From: Acidovorax sp.
GTDB lineage: Bacteria; Pseudomonadota; Gammaproteobacteria; Burkholderiales; Burkholderiaceae_C
NCBI RefSeq assembly: GCF_016783915.1
Contig: NZ_JADHVT010000009.1
Span: 1 to 63,797, forward strand
Length of the DNA: 63,797 nt
Reading direction: 5' to 3'
The translations under genes were made by a program, and so were the position numbers. The notes beneath the pieces were generated by a model. The model was not told the origin of the DNA and did not search any database. It saw nothing but the letters and a program-made list of their open reading frames with translations. The stretch's first letter is position 1; each line of letters opens with the position of its first letter. Of this stretch, positions 7,558-15,871 are shown piece after piece.

Positions 7558-8421
7558 ATGTTGCAGATGATTGTGAGCGGCGTCGCCCTGGGCGCCATCT
7601 ACGGGCTCATCGCCCTGGGCATCGTGATGGTGTTCAAGGCGACGGGCATCCTCAACTTCGCGCATGGCGAAGCGGCCATGCTCTCGGCCTTTGTGGCCTA
7701 CACACTGTTCAAGCTGGGCCTGCCGCTGTGGGCGGTGGTGCCGCTCACGCTGCTCTTTGGCGCGGCGCTGGGCATGGCGATTGAACGGTTCATCATCCGC
7801 CGCTTCATCGGCAAGGCACTGCTGTCGTCTGCGATCTGCACACTGGGCCTGTTCCTGGTGTTTGGCGACCTGGCCATCTGGGTATGGGGCAAGGACACGC
7901 AGGAGCTGCCCAGCATCTTCCCGGCTGCTCCCATCGACATCGGCGGTGTGATCGTCTCGGGCATCGACCTGGGCATCGTGGCCGTATGCGCCACGCTGGC
8001 AGGTTTGCTGTTTGCGTTCTTTCGCTTCACGCGGCTGGGCATCGCCATGCAGGCCACGATGGAAAACCCCACGGCTGCGCGCCTCATGGGCATTCCGATC
8101 AAGCGCATCTATGCGCTGGCCTGGGCGCTGTCGCACGTGATCGCCGCCACGGCGGGCTTGCTGATTGCGCCGCTGACCTTCGTGCACTTTTCGATGATGC
8201 AGCACGCCCTGCACTTCGCGTTCGCCGCCGCGGTATTGGGCGGCATTGGCAGCATGCCGGGCGCGCTGCTGGGCGGCGTGATCATCGGCGTGTCGTCGAA
8301 CCTCACGGGCGCCTATGTGTCCTCGGCCTGGAAGGACGCGGTGCCCTTCATCGTGATGCTGGTCATCCTGATCCTGCGCCCCCACGGTCTGCTGGCCCGC
8401 GCCCAGATCAAGAAGGTCTAA
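7558..8421 (+). CDS. livH: LIV-type ABC transporter permease, LivH family
   Basis: This 287-residue integral membrane protein has the LivH signature near the N terminus (LGAIYGLIALGIVMVFKATG followed by ILNFAHG) and the conserved GGIGSMPGALLGG motif near the C terminus. It forms the inner-membrane channel with the LivM-like protein encoded next. GGGCAGGAG provides a ribosome binding site before ATG 7558. In this operon the transporter probably imports the carboxylate handled by the hydratase and lyase and not leucine; the LIV family is known to include carboxylate and aromatic-acid importers. Confidence 0.9.
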   Translation: MLQMIVSGVALGAIYGLIALGIVMVFKATGILNFAHGEAAMLSAFVAYTLFKLGLPLWAVVPLTLLFGAALGMAIERFIIRRFIGKALLSSAICTLGLFLVFGDLAIWVWGKDTQELPSIFPAAPIDIGGVIVSGIDLGIVAVCATLAGLLFAFFRFTRLGIAMQATMENPTAARLMGIPIKRIYALAWALSHVIAATAGLLIAPLTFVHFSMMQHALHFAFAAAVLGGIGSMPGALLGGVIIGVSSNLTGAYVSSAWKDAVPFIVMLVILILRPHGLLARAQIKKV

Positions 8422-8430
8422 GGAGCCGCC

Positions 8431-9402
8431 ATGACCAAAGTCTTTGACGCATACCCCTGGCTCGGCCCGCTGCTGTTCGTGCTGGCCTTCGTGCTGGCGC
8501 CGCTTGTGCCCGGTGGCTACGTGCTGTACATCTTCACGCTTGTCATCATCTATACGCTGGCCTCGTTTGGCACCAACATCCTCACGGGCTACACCAACCT
8601 GATCTCCATGGCGGGTGCCGTGTTCTTCGGCATCGGTGCTTATGGCTCGGCCATCCTGACCACGCACTTTGGTGTGCCGCTGGTGCTCTCGATGTTCATT
8701 GCAGCCAGCATCGCCACCGTGGTGGGCTTGCTGCTGGCGCTCCCCGTCCTGCGGTTGGAAGAGGTGTTCCTGGCGATCGCCACGCTGGGTTTCGTGATGA
8801 TCTCGGTGGAGATCGCCAAGTCCAGCGGCGACATGTCGGGCGGCGAGAACGGCATGGGCGCGCCCGGCCCCACGCTGTTCAGCTGGGCGCTGGACGAGCG
8901 TGCGTACCACGTGTTCACCGCGGTGGTGCTGGCGGGTGCGCTGTGGGTGGCGCGCAACCTGGCGCGCAGCCGGTTTGGGCGTGGCTTTCTGGCCATCAAG
9001 GGCAGCGAGACAGCTGCTCGCGCTCTGGGCCTGAACACCACGGCGCTCAAGCTGGTGGCGTTTGGCGTCTGCGCCTTCTACACCGGCCTGTCGGGTGCGT
9101 TGTATGCACCGCTGGTGCGCTTCATCGACCCATCGCTGTTCAGCATCATGGTGTCGATCAGCTTCGTCTCGATGGTCATCGTGGGCGGTCTGGGCTCCAT
9201 CCTTGGCTCGGTGCTGGGCGCGGTGTTCGTCATCGGTGCGCCGCAGTTGCTCACCTACCTGGGGTTTGATCAGTTCCAGCGCGCGCTGTACGGCGTGGCC
9301 ATGATCCTGGCGCTGATGTTCCTGCCCGACGGGCTGGCCAGCCTCTTCAAGCGCAAGCGCCTGCCCGGCGCAGATGCAGCGCAAAGCGGGGTGGCGCGAT
9401 GA
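8431..9402 (+). CDS. livM: LIV-type ABC transporter permease, LivM family
   Basis: This 323-residue permease carries the LivM features: NILTGYTNLISMAGAVFFGIG near residue 50, the GRGFLAIKGSETAARALGLN coupling loop near residue 190, and GGLGSILGSVLGAVF near residue 250. It pairs with the LivH-like permease just upstream. The gene ends in ATGA, overlapping the start of the first ATPase gene, so expression of the two is coupled. Confidence 0.9.
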   Translation: MTKVFDAYPWLGPLLFVLAFVLAPLVPGGYVLYIFTLVIIYTLASFGTNILTGYTNLISMAGAVFFGIGAYGSAILTTHFGVPLVLSMFIAASIATVVGLLLALPVLRLEEVFLAIATLGFVMISVEIAKSSGDMSGGENGMGAPGPTLFSWALDERAYHVFTAVVLAGALWVARNLARSRFGRGFLAIKGSETAARALGLNTTALKLVAFGVCAFYTGLSGALYAPLVRFIDPSLFSIMVSISFVSMVIVGGLGSILGSVLGAVFVIGAPQLLTYLGFDQFQRALYGVAMILALMFLPDGLASLFKRKRLPGADAAQSGVAR

Positions 9403-10256
9403 GAGTTTTGGACGACAAGACATTGCCGTTGCAGGCAACTGTGTCGGCAGTACCCGGTCGGGCAACCCCATTGCTCAGCATCCAGGGCGTGCGCATGGCG
9501 TTCGGCGGCATTGTGGCCGTGCAGGACGTGAGCTTCGACGTGATGCCCGGTACGGTGCACGCATTGATCGGGCCCAACGGCGCTGGCAAGACGACGATGC
9601 TCAATTGCATCAGCCGCTTCTACACGCCCCAGCAAGGCTCCATGCGGTATCGCACGGCCGCAGGTGACGTGGAATTGCTGGGCTGCAAGGCGCACCAGGT
9701 GGCGCGCCTGGGCATTGCCCGCACCTTCCAGAACCTGGAGCTGTTTGCCGAACTGACCGTGTTTGACAACGTGCTGATTGCACGGTCGATGGCCATGCGC
9801 GCCACGCTGGTGGAAGCCCTGCTGGGCCTGCCACGTCAGCGCCGTGAGGAGCGCGAGGAACGTGAGCGTGTGGAGGCCGTGCTGGAGAAGCTCAACCTGC
9901 AAGCCCATGCCCATGCGGTGGTGCGCGACTTGCCTTATGGCACGCAGAAGCTGGTGGAGCTGGCCCGTGCCATGGCGCTGGAGCCACGCCTGATGCTGCT
10001 GGACGAGCCTGCAGCGGGCATGAACAACCGTGAGATCGATGCCCTGGGCGAAACACTCAAGCGGCTGCAGGCCAGCACGCAAGCGACCCTGCTGCTCATC
10101 GAGCACAGCATGCCGCTGGTGATGTCCATCTCGGACACGATCACCGTGATGCACAACGGCGCCTTCCTGGCGCAGGGCTCCCCCAGGGAGATCGAAAACC
10201 ATCCCGCCGTGGTTGAGGCGTATCTCGGAGGAGGCAAGAGTGGCAAACGGCGTTGA
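9399..10256 (+). CDS. livG: LIV-type ABC transporter ATPase, LivG family
   Basis: The 285-residue ATPase has Walker A (GPNGAGKT), the LivG-style signature LPYGTQKLVELARA and Walker B (LMLLDEPAAGMN). It starts within the ATGA overlap with livM. About 25 extra residues precede the usual start of the domain (PLLSIQGVRMAFGG), so the true start could be slightly downstream, although the overlap favours 9399. Confidence 0.9.
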   Translation: MRVLDDKTLPLQATVSAVPGRATPLLSIQGVRMAFGGIVAVQDVSFDVMPGTVHALIGPNGAGKTTMLNCISRFYTPQQGSMRYRTAAGDVELLGCKAHQVARLGIARTFQNLELFAELTVFDNVLIARSMAMRATLVEALLGLPRQRREEREERERVEAVLEKLNLQAHAHAVVRDLPYGTQKLVELARAMALEPRLMLLDEPAAGMNNREIDALGETLKRLQASTQATLLLIEHSMPLVMSISDTITVMHNGAFLAQGSPREIENHPAVVEAYLGGGKSGKRR

Positions 10257-10980
10257 ACCATCCAGTGCGCCCGCACTGCTGAGCGTGGACAACCTGAGCG
10301 CGGGCTACGGCAAGATCCGCGCGCTGCACGGGGTGAGCCTGCGCGTACCGCAGGCCCGCATCGTGTGTGTGCTGGGCGCCAACGGCGCGGGCAAGACCAC
10401 GCTGATGCGTGCACTCTCGGGGCTGCTGCCCGTCAGTGACGGGCAAGCCATTTTTGACGGCCAGTCCATCGCCAACGTGCCCGCCGAAGCGCTGGTGCGC
10501 CGAGGGATTGCCCATGTGCCGCAAGGCCGCATGGTGTTTGCGCAACTCACCGTGCGCGACAACCTGGTGCTGGGTGGATACACCCGCCCAGCAGCCGAGG
10601 TGCGCGACGACATCGACCGGGTGCTGGGTTATTTTCCCCGGCTCAAGGAACGCATCACGTCCCGCGCCGGCACGCTGTCGGGCGGCGAGCAGCAGATGCT
10701 GGCCATTGCCCGGGGCCTGCTGGCCAAGCCGCGCCTGCTGATGCTGGATGAGCCCTCCATGGGCGTGGCACCCATCCTGAAAGACGCGATCTTCGAGACG
10801 CTGCGCGACATCCGCGACCGCGAAAACCTCACGCTGCTGATCGTGGAGCAAGACGCCGACATTGCGCTCGACATTTCCGACGAGGGCTACGTCATCGAGA
10901 CCGGCCGTGTCGTGATGCAAGGCCCTGCTTCGGAGCTGGCAGGCAACGAAGACATCCGCCGTGCCTACCTGGGCGGCTGA
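10240..10980 (+). CDS. livF: LIV-type ABC transporter ATPase, LivF family
   Basis: The ATPase has Walker A (GANGAGKT), signature LSGGEQQMLAIARG and Walker B (LLMLDEPSMGV), all standard for LivF. I choose GTG 10240 as start (246 aa) because GGAGGAGG lies six to seven bases upstream; this overlaps the end of livG by 17 bp. It completes the membrane and ATPase part of the importer. Confidence 0.88.
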   Translation: MANGVEPSSAPALLSVDNLSAGYGKIRALHGVSLRVPQARIVCVLGANGAGKTTLMRALSGLLPVSDGQAIFDGQSIANVPAEALVRRGIAHVPQGRMVFAQLTVRDNLVLGGYTRPAAEVRDDIDRVLGYFPRLKERITSRAGTLSGGEQQMLAIARGLLAKPRLLMLDEPSMGVAPILKDAIFETLRDIRDRENLTLLIVEQDADIALDISDEGYVIETGRVVMQGPASELAGNEDIRRAYLGG

Positions 10981-11049
10981 CCGCAGGCTCGGCTTTGCAA
11001 GTTCCTTCCCCCATGTTCCCTTCCCACCGATAAACACAGGAGACAAACC

Positions 11050-12258
11050 ATGACCCACCTCACCCCCCGCCGCACCCTGCTGGCCGCAGCAGCTGCCAGT
11101 CTGATGACCGCCACCCTGGGCGCGCATGCCTTCGAAAACAAGGAAGAGGGCGTGCTGACCCAGGAGATCGTGCTGGGCTCATCACAGCCGTTGTCTGGCA
11201 TACTGGCCTACATGGGCAAGGCCGTGGACGAAGGCATGCGCACCTACTTCGACATGGTCAACGAACAGGGCGGCGTCAATGGCCGCAAGATCAAGCTCAT
11301 CACCTATGACGACGAACTCAAGCCCGCCAAGTCGGTGGCCAACGCCAAGCTCCTGATCGAGCGCGACAAGGTGTTTGCCATGGTGGGCAACATCGGCCAC
11401 GCCACCAACATCAGCGCCTACGAATACAGCTCTACCAAGAAGGTGCCCACCATTGGCGCGCTGAGCATCTCCGACCTGACCTCCAACCCGCCACGCGACC
11501 TGCTGTACGTGCTGCCGTCGCCCCAATCCACCGAGACGGCGGCCTACATCGACCATGCGGTCGAAGTGCTCAAGGCCAAGAAGATCGCAATGCTCTACCA
11601 GAACGACGGCTGGGGCAAACCGGCCTACGACATTGCCGTGCAGCGCATGGAAAAGCATGGCATGAAGCTGGTGGAGGCGCAGACCTTTGAGCGCTTCGCG
11701 ACCGACCTGACCTCGCAGGTCTTCAAGCTCAAGCAGGCTGAGCCGGACGTGGTCATCGTCTACGCGCTGGGCCAGGAGGCGGTGCAGTTCTTCCGCGGTG
11801 CCGAAAAGCTGGGCTGGAAGCCCACGGTGTTTGGTGCGGGGGGGCTCAACGACCCCAAGTTCATCGAGCTGCTGGGCAAGACGCAGTCCAAGCTGTATGT
11901 GGCCTCGTACTACGACGCGGTGGATGGCAACAACCCAGCCATCCAGTCGTTCTTCCAGCGCTACACCAAGCTGTATCCCAAGTCGGCTCCCACCTCGATG
12001 GCGCTCATGGGCTATTCGTCGGCCGCCGTGACGGTCGAGGCCTTGAAGCGCACCGGCACCGAACCGAGCCGCGCCAAGGTGGTGGCCGAGCTGGATGGCA
12101 TGAAGGACTTTGACCAGAAGATCGGCCCCAAGATCACCTTCCAGCCCATCAGTGCCGGTGGCTATGCGCGGCGCGGCCAGACGGGGGTGGCGCTGATGGA
12201 GCTCAAGGACCAGAAGTTCGTGTCCATGGGCAGCTACATCGACCCCGTGAAACGTTGA
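11050..12258 (+). CDS. LIV-type periplasmic substrate-binding protein
   Basis: This 402-residue protein has an N-terminal export signal with two arginines (PRRTLLAAAAASLM...) and the Peripla_BP_6 fold seen in LivK/AmiC-type receptors, beginning IVLGSSQPLSGILAYMGKAV and including YDDELKPAKSVANAKLLI. It would deliver the substrate to the LivHMGF complex. AGGAGA precedes ATG 11050 by six bases. Its place between the transporter and the lyase suggests that it binds the acid metabolised by the operon; the ligand itself is not readable from sequence. Confidence 0.9.
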   Translation: MTHLTPRRTLLAAAAASLMTATLGAHAFENKEEGVLTQEIVLGSSQPLSGILAYMGKAVDEGMRTYFDMVNEQGGVNGRKIKLITYDDELKPAKSVANAKLLIERDKVFAMVGNIGHATNISAYEYSSTKKVPTIGALSISDLTSNPPRDLLYVLPSPQSTETAAYIDHAVEVLKAKKIAMLYQNDGWGKPAYDIAVQRMEKHGMKLVEAQTFERFATDLTSQVFKLKQAEPDVVIVYALGQEAVQFFRGAEKLGWKPTVFGAGGLNDPKFIELLGKTQSKLYVASYYDAVDGNNPAIQSFFQRYTKLYPKSAPTSMALMGYSSAAVTVEALKRTGTEPSRAKVVAELDGMKDFDQKIGPKITFQPISAGGYARRGQTGVALMELKDQKFVSMGSYIDPVKR

Positions 12259-12269
12259 GGACACCCGCC

Positions 12270-13145
12270 ATGACAACAAGCTTGCGACAACAGCTGCGTG
12301 CGCGCATCCAGTCGGGCCCTACCTTCTGGATGGCCGGTGCGCAGGACGCCCTCTCGGCCCTGCTGGTGGACCAGTCGGACTTTGACGGCATCTTCACCAC
12401 GGGGTTTGGCATCTCGGCATCGCTGCTGGGCCAGCCAGACATGGAGGTCTACACACTCAGCGAAAACGTGGGGGTGGTGCACCACATCGTCAACGTGGTG
12501 AAAAAGCCTGTGTTTGCCGATGCCGACACCGGCTACGGCAATGTCATCAACGTGGCCCGCACCGTGCGCGAGTTCGAGAAGGCGGGCGTGGCCGCGATCT
12601 CGATCGAAGACCAGATCAGTCCCAAGCGCTGCCCGGCGGCGGCGGCGGTGACGCCTGTGGTGTCCATCCCCGATGCCGTGGCGCGCATCAAGGCGGCGGT
12701 GGATGCCCGCCAGGACCCGGACTTCCTCATCGTCGCACGCACCGATGTGGCCGACCCCGAGGAGGCCATCGAGCGAGCCGTGCGCTTTGCAGAGGCGGGG
12801 GCGGACCTGATCCAGCCTATCTCGCGCACTTTCAAGGGCTATGAAGACCTGGTGCGCTTGCGCAATGCCTCGGGCCGCCGCCTGTCGCTGCAGCTCATGC
12901 AAGGGCTGTGGATGTCGCGTCTCACGCGGTCGCAGATCGAAGAGGTGGCGGCTTTTGCGACTTATCCGGTGGTCACGCTGATGAGCACGGTGCACGCCTT
13001 GCAGAAGAACCTGGCCACGCTGTCGGCCCGCCGCACGGGCGATGTGGACGGCTTGCCCTGCGGACAGACCAGCATGGCCGACTTCAAGGAAGTGATCGGC
13101 TGGAAGGCGATGGAAGAGCGCCAGGCGCACTACGAGGCGGGTTGA
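12270..13145 (+). CDS. isocitrate lyase/PEP mutase superfamily lyase (dimethylmalate- or methylisocitrate-lyase-like)
   Basis: The 291-residue protein has the superfamily core: GAQDALSALLVDQSDFDGIF, the Mg-binding loop FADADTGYGN, and the catalytic loop with cysteine in ISPKRCPAA. Members cleave 2- or 3-hydroxy di- and tricarboxylates into two smaller acids. The catalytic loop usually reads KRCGH; here CP follows the arginine with no histidine, which points to a divergent substrate. Together with the aconitase-type hydratase it makes a hydrate-then-cleave pathway like dimethylmaleate hydratase plus 2,3-dimethylmalate lyase, which yields pyruvate and propionate. It is the last gene before a terminator. 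Confidence 0.85.
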   Translation: MTTSLRQQLRARIQSGPTFWMAGAQDALSALLVDQSDFDGIFTTGFGISASLLGQPDMEVYTLSENVGVVHHIVNVVKKPVFADADTGYGNVINVARTVREFEKAGVAAISIEDQISPKRCPAAAAVTPVVSIPDAVARIKAAVDARQDPDFLIVARTDVADPEEAIERAVRFAEAGADLIQPISRTFKGYEDLVRLRNASGRRLSLQLMQGLWMSRLTRSQIEEVAAFATYPVVTLMSTVHALQKNLATLSARRTGDVDGLPCGQTSMADFKEVIGWKAMEERQAHYEAG

Positions 13146-13180
13146 TCGCCACACGCCCGAAAGGGCCGTGGTGTTGATGC

Positions 13181-13214
13181 AGGCCAGTGCCCTCGACGGG
13201 TGCTGGCCTTTTTT
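13181..13214 (+). terminator. Rho-independent terminator of the hydratase/transporter/lyase operon
   Basis: AGGCCAGTGCCC and GGGTGCTGGCCT pair with one two-base mismatch around a TCGA loop and are followed by six T residues. It lies 36 bp after the lyase stop codon. Confidence 0.8.
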
Positions 13215-13251
13215 GTTGCCTGGACTGACTTTCGGGCGCTGGGCTGCACCT

Positions 13252-13686
13252 TCAGTCGCGCGCCGCGCGCCGCTGCACGCAGGCGATGTAGGCGTCGCCA
13301 TCAGGCGGGCGGCCTGCGCGCTGGCTCTCCCATAGCATCTCGCCCAGGCAGTCCATGGCGGCGTGGTGGGCATCGTGCAAGGAGTCGAGCCGCGCCGTCA
13401 GCAGCTCCACCGCCTGGCGGATGCCACGGGGCTGGTCGATGCTGCACTGCTCGCTGATGGACAGGTGCATCGACAGGTGCAGGAAGGGGTTGGTCTGCCC
13501 CGGTGTTTCGTCGTAGTTGCGGGCCACGGCCGCATCGGCGTCGGACAGGTCGGCGTGGTACTCGGGGTGCTCGGCGATCCACAGGCTGGCCAGCGTCTCG
13601 ATGGCTTCCATGGGGGCGCCGCTCTGGGTCTTGGCGTGCACACCACACAGAAAGCGGCGCACATCGGCTTGGGAGGGGCTGAACAT
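13252..13686 (-). CDS. DUF1841 family protein
   Basis: This soluble 144-residue protein matches the DUF1841 family, with MFSPSQADVRRFLCGV at the N terminus and the conserved NPFLHLSMHLSISEQ core followed by DQPRGIRQAVELL. Its function is unknown. I use ATG 13686, which gives the family N terminus; the frame stays open nine codons upstream. It converges with the lyase operon. Confidence 0.8.
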   Translation of the reverse strand: MFSPSQADVRRFLCGVHAKTQSGAPMEAIETLASLWIAEHPEYHADLSDADAAVARNYDETPGQTNPFLHLSMHLSISEQCSIDQPRGIRQAVELLTARLDSLHDAHHAAMDCLGEMLWESQRAGRPPDGDAYIACVQRRAARD

Positions 13687-13894
13687 GGGGCGTGAGGGTA
13701 GCACGCAGGGCAAGGGCCTGGCGTCAGAGGGGAGGCGGGGGAGGGTGATGCGGATTGCGCCCGGCCGCTACATCGCGCCGGGGCGGCGTCCTACGCGGGC
13801 TGTGCGCCGGCGCACCTACATTGGGCTGGCGCAAAGGTCGGGAGCCGGGTCCACTTTGTCGCAGTCCTCCAAACCCGGCATCGGGAGAAGTGTC

Positions 13895-14116
13895 ATGAAT
13901 GCAATGCGAATCGTTGGTGTGCTGTTGTTGGTAGTGGGTCTAGCCGGGTTCCTGACCGGGGGCTTCAGCTTTACCAAGGACACCACCCAGGCCAAGATCG
14001 GCCCGCTGGAGTTGACCGTGAAAGAAAAAGAGTCCGTGAATATCCCCCAATGGCTGAGCCTGGGCGCGATGGTTCTCGGCGGCGTGGTGCTGGTGCTCGG
14101 CTTTCGCAAGAACTGA
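13895..14116 (+). CDS. small two-helix membrane protein (73 aa), unknown function
   Basis: Two hydrophobic segments (residues 5-23 and 54-70) flank a charged middle region (FTKDTTQAKIGPLELTVKEK). GGGAGAAG lies seven bases upstream of ATG 13895, which favours this start over longer in-frame ones. It resembles small DUF3185-type membrane proteins, but I cannot assign it firmly. It is isolated between a minus-strand gene and the minus-strand IclR gene. Confidence 0.65.
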   Translation: MNAMRIVGVLLLVVGLAGFLTGGFSFTKDTTQAKIGPLELTVKEKESVNIPQWLSLGAMVLGGVVLVLGFRKN

Positions 14117-14248
14117 TTTCATCCACCGTGGCGAGTGATTGGTGTTGCGACTCCGGTTCTCGCCCTATCCACGTAAAACGGAAATCGGAGCCTTAGCACC
14201 GGCCGCTCGTTGCGGTGGGTGATCCTTGGTGCCGATAACCGTTATCTG

Positions 14249-15049
14249 TCACCCCCTCGGCGCCCCCATCATGCGCGAGATGGTCCGGGCTGCGCTCAGC
14301 AGCGCGGGCAGCAGGCTCTCCTGCATCACCGCCGCACTGGTGCGGTTGGCCTGACCGCTGATGTTGAGCGCTGCGACCGTCTGTCCCGTGCGGTTGGTCA
14401 GCGGCGCGGCAATCGATATCAAACCTTCTTCCAGTTCCTGGTTCACCAGGCACCAGCCCTGCTGGCGCGCCTGACGGATGTGGGCGATCAGCGCGTCCAC
14501 ATCGGTGGTGGTGTGTTCGGTAAAACGCTGCATCGAGTGGCCCTGCAGCCGGGCCTGCAGTTCGTCGTCCGGTAACCCGGCCAGCAGCATGCGGCCCATG
14601 GACGTCCAGCACGCAGGCAGGCGCGAGCCCACGCCCAGCGTGGTGCGCATGATCTTGTGCGTGGGCACACGCAGCACATAGACGATATCCAGGCCGTCGA
14701 GCACGGCGGCCGATGACGACTCGCGCACCTCTTCCACCAGGTCCTCCATCACCGGCTCGGCCAGGTTCCAGATGGGCAGGGATGAGAGATAGGCAAATCC
14801 CAAATCCAGAATGCGCGGGCTCAGGCGAAACAGCTTGCCGTCCGTCTCCACATAGCCCAGCGTCTGCAGCGTGAGCAGGATGCGGCGCGCACCGGCGCGC
14901 GTGAGGCCTGTCTGCGCGGCGACTTCACTCAAGGTTTGCTGCGGTGTGGCCGCGCTGAATGAGCGGATCACCTCCAGCCCGCGCGCGAACGACTGCACAT
15001 AGCTGTCGCTCGGTTTGGGGTCTTTGGCTTCTGGGGTTTGGGAATTCAT
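14249..15049 (-). CDS. pcaR: IclR-family regulator of the PcaR/PcaU/PobR type
   Basis: This 266-residue regulator has an N-terminal winged helix (LSEVAAQTGLTRAGARRILL) and an effector domain with GSRLPACWTSMGRMLLA, the form seen in the Pca/Pob subgroup that senses protocatechuate, 4-hydroxybenzoate or beta-ketoadipate. It is divergent from pcaIJF, and the shared intergenic region has three GAACA half-sites, the arrangement expected for this subgroup. It probably controls pcaIJF; whether by repression or activation is unclear because the sites lie close to the predicted transcription start. Confidence 0.88.
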   Translation of the reverse strand: MNSQTPEAKDPKPSDSYVQSFARGLEVIRSFSAATPQQTLSEVAAQTGLTRAGARRILLTLQTLGYVETDGKLFRLSPRILDLGFAYLSSLPIWNLAEPVMEDLVEEVRESSSAAVLDGLDIVYVLRVPTHKIMRTTLGVGSRLPACWTSMGRMLLAGLPDDELQARLQGHSMQRFTEHTTTDVDALIAHIRQARQQGWCLVNQELEEGLISIAAPLTNRTGQTVAALNISGQANRTSAAVMQESLLPALLSAARTISRMMGAPRG

Positions 15050-15067
15050 ACGTATGCCAACTATAAT
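15038..15067 (+). promoter_or_regulatory. candidate sigma-70 promoter for pcaIJF
   Basis: TTGGGA at 15038-15043 and a perfect TATAAT at 15062-15067 are 18 bp apart, which predicts a start near 15074 and a leader of about 67 bases before pcaI. The -35 element overlaps the first codons of the divergent regulator. Confidence 0.5.
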
Positions 15068-15074
15068 TCTTTAA

Positions 15075-15103
15075 GCGAACATTTGTTCTATATGCGAACA
15101 AAT
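15075..15103. promoter_or_regulatory. three-half-site operator for the Pca-type IclR regulator
   Basis: GCGAACATT at 15075-15083 is followed by ATTTGTTC at 15081-15088 and GAACAAAT at 15096-15103; the last two form a perfect 8-bp inverted repeat with a 7-bp spacer. Three half-sites in this pattern match the three-repeat operators known for PcaU and PobR in Acinetobacter. Position just downstream of the predicted start would fit repression. Confidence 0.65.
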
Positions 15104-15140
15104 TTCAAAGAGACAACAGAGAAACCAAGAAAGCGTTGCA

Positions 15141-15842
15141 ATGATCAACAAACTGGCGGACTCGGTGGCCCAGGCCCTTGCGGGGGTGAAGGATGGTGCC
15201 ACGGTGTTGATTGGCGGGTTCGGCACGGCCGGCATTCCGGGCGAGCTGATCGATGGCCTCATCGCCCAGGGTGCGCGGGACCTCACGGTGGTCAACAACA
15301 ACGCAGGCAATGCGGATCAGGGCTTGGCCGCGTTGCTTAAGGCCGGGCAGGTGCGCAAGATCATCTGCAGCTTTCCGCGCCAGGTGGACAGCTATGTGTT
15401 CGATGACCTGTATCGCAGTGGCAAGCTGGAGCTGGAACTGGTGCCCCAGGGCAATCTGGCCGAGCGCCTGCGCGCTGCGGGCGCGGGCATCGGCGCCTTT
15501 TTCTGCCCCACGGCCTATGGCACCGAACTGGCTGCGGGCAAGGAAACACGCGAGATCAATGGCAAACACTACGTGCTCGAATACCCCATCCATGGCGATG
15601 TGGCCCTGGTCAAGGCCGAGAAGGGCGACCGCTGGGGCAACCTCACCTACCGCATGTCGGCGCGCAACTTTGGCCCCGTGATGGCCACGGCTGCCAAGAC
15701 CACGATTGCCACCGTGCACGAGGTGGTGGAGCTGGGCGCGCTGGACCCGGAAGCCATCGTCACCCCGGGCATTTATGTGACGCACGTGGTGAAGATCGAC
15801 CGCACGGCCACGCAGGCGGGCGGATTCAAGAAATCCGCGTGA
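15141..15842 (+). CDS. pcaI: 3-oxoadipate CoA-transferase, subunit A
   Basis: This 233-residue protein is the alpha subunit of a class I CoA-transferase, with the VLIGGFGTAGIPGELIDGL motif near the N terminus and YVLEYPIHGDVALVKA in the C-terminal half. With PcaJ it moves CoA from succinyl-CoA to 3-oxoadipate. It is the first gene of the operon and its divergent regulator is of the Pca/Pob subgroup, which supports 3-oxoadipate over acetoacetate as substrate, although succinyl-CoA:acetoacetate transferases are close relatives. Confidence 0.85.
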   Translation: MINKLADSVAQALAGVKDGATVLIGGFGTAGIPGELIDGLIAQGARDLTVVNNNAGNADQGLAALLKAGQVRKIICSFPRQVDSYVFDDLYRSGKLELELVPQGNLAERLRAAGAGIGAFFCPTAYGTELAAGKETREINGKHYVLEYPIHGDVALVKAEKGDRWGNLTYRMSARNFGPVMATAAKTTIATVHEVVELGALDPEAIVTPGIYVTHVVKIDRTATQAGGFKKSA

Positions 15843-15871
15843 TATCGCCACCAAGCGCAGAAAGAACAAGC

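Noticed and set aside
7495-9471. Long open frame on the minus strand opposite the LIV permease genes
   Set aside because: The translation is rich in His, Arg and Gln with no family signature and is an antisense shadow of high-GC permease codons.
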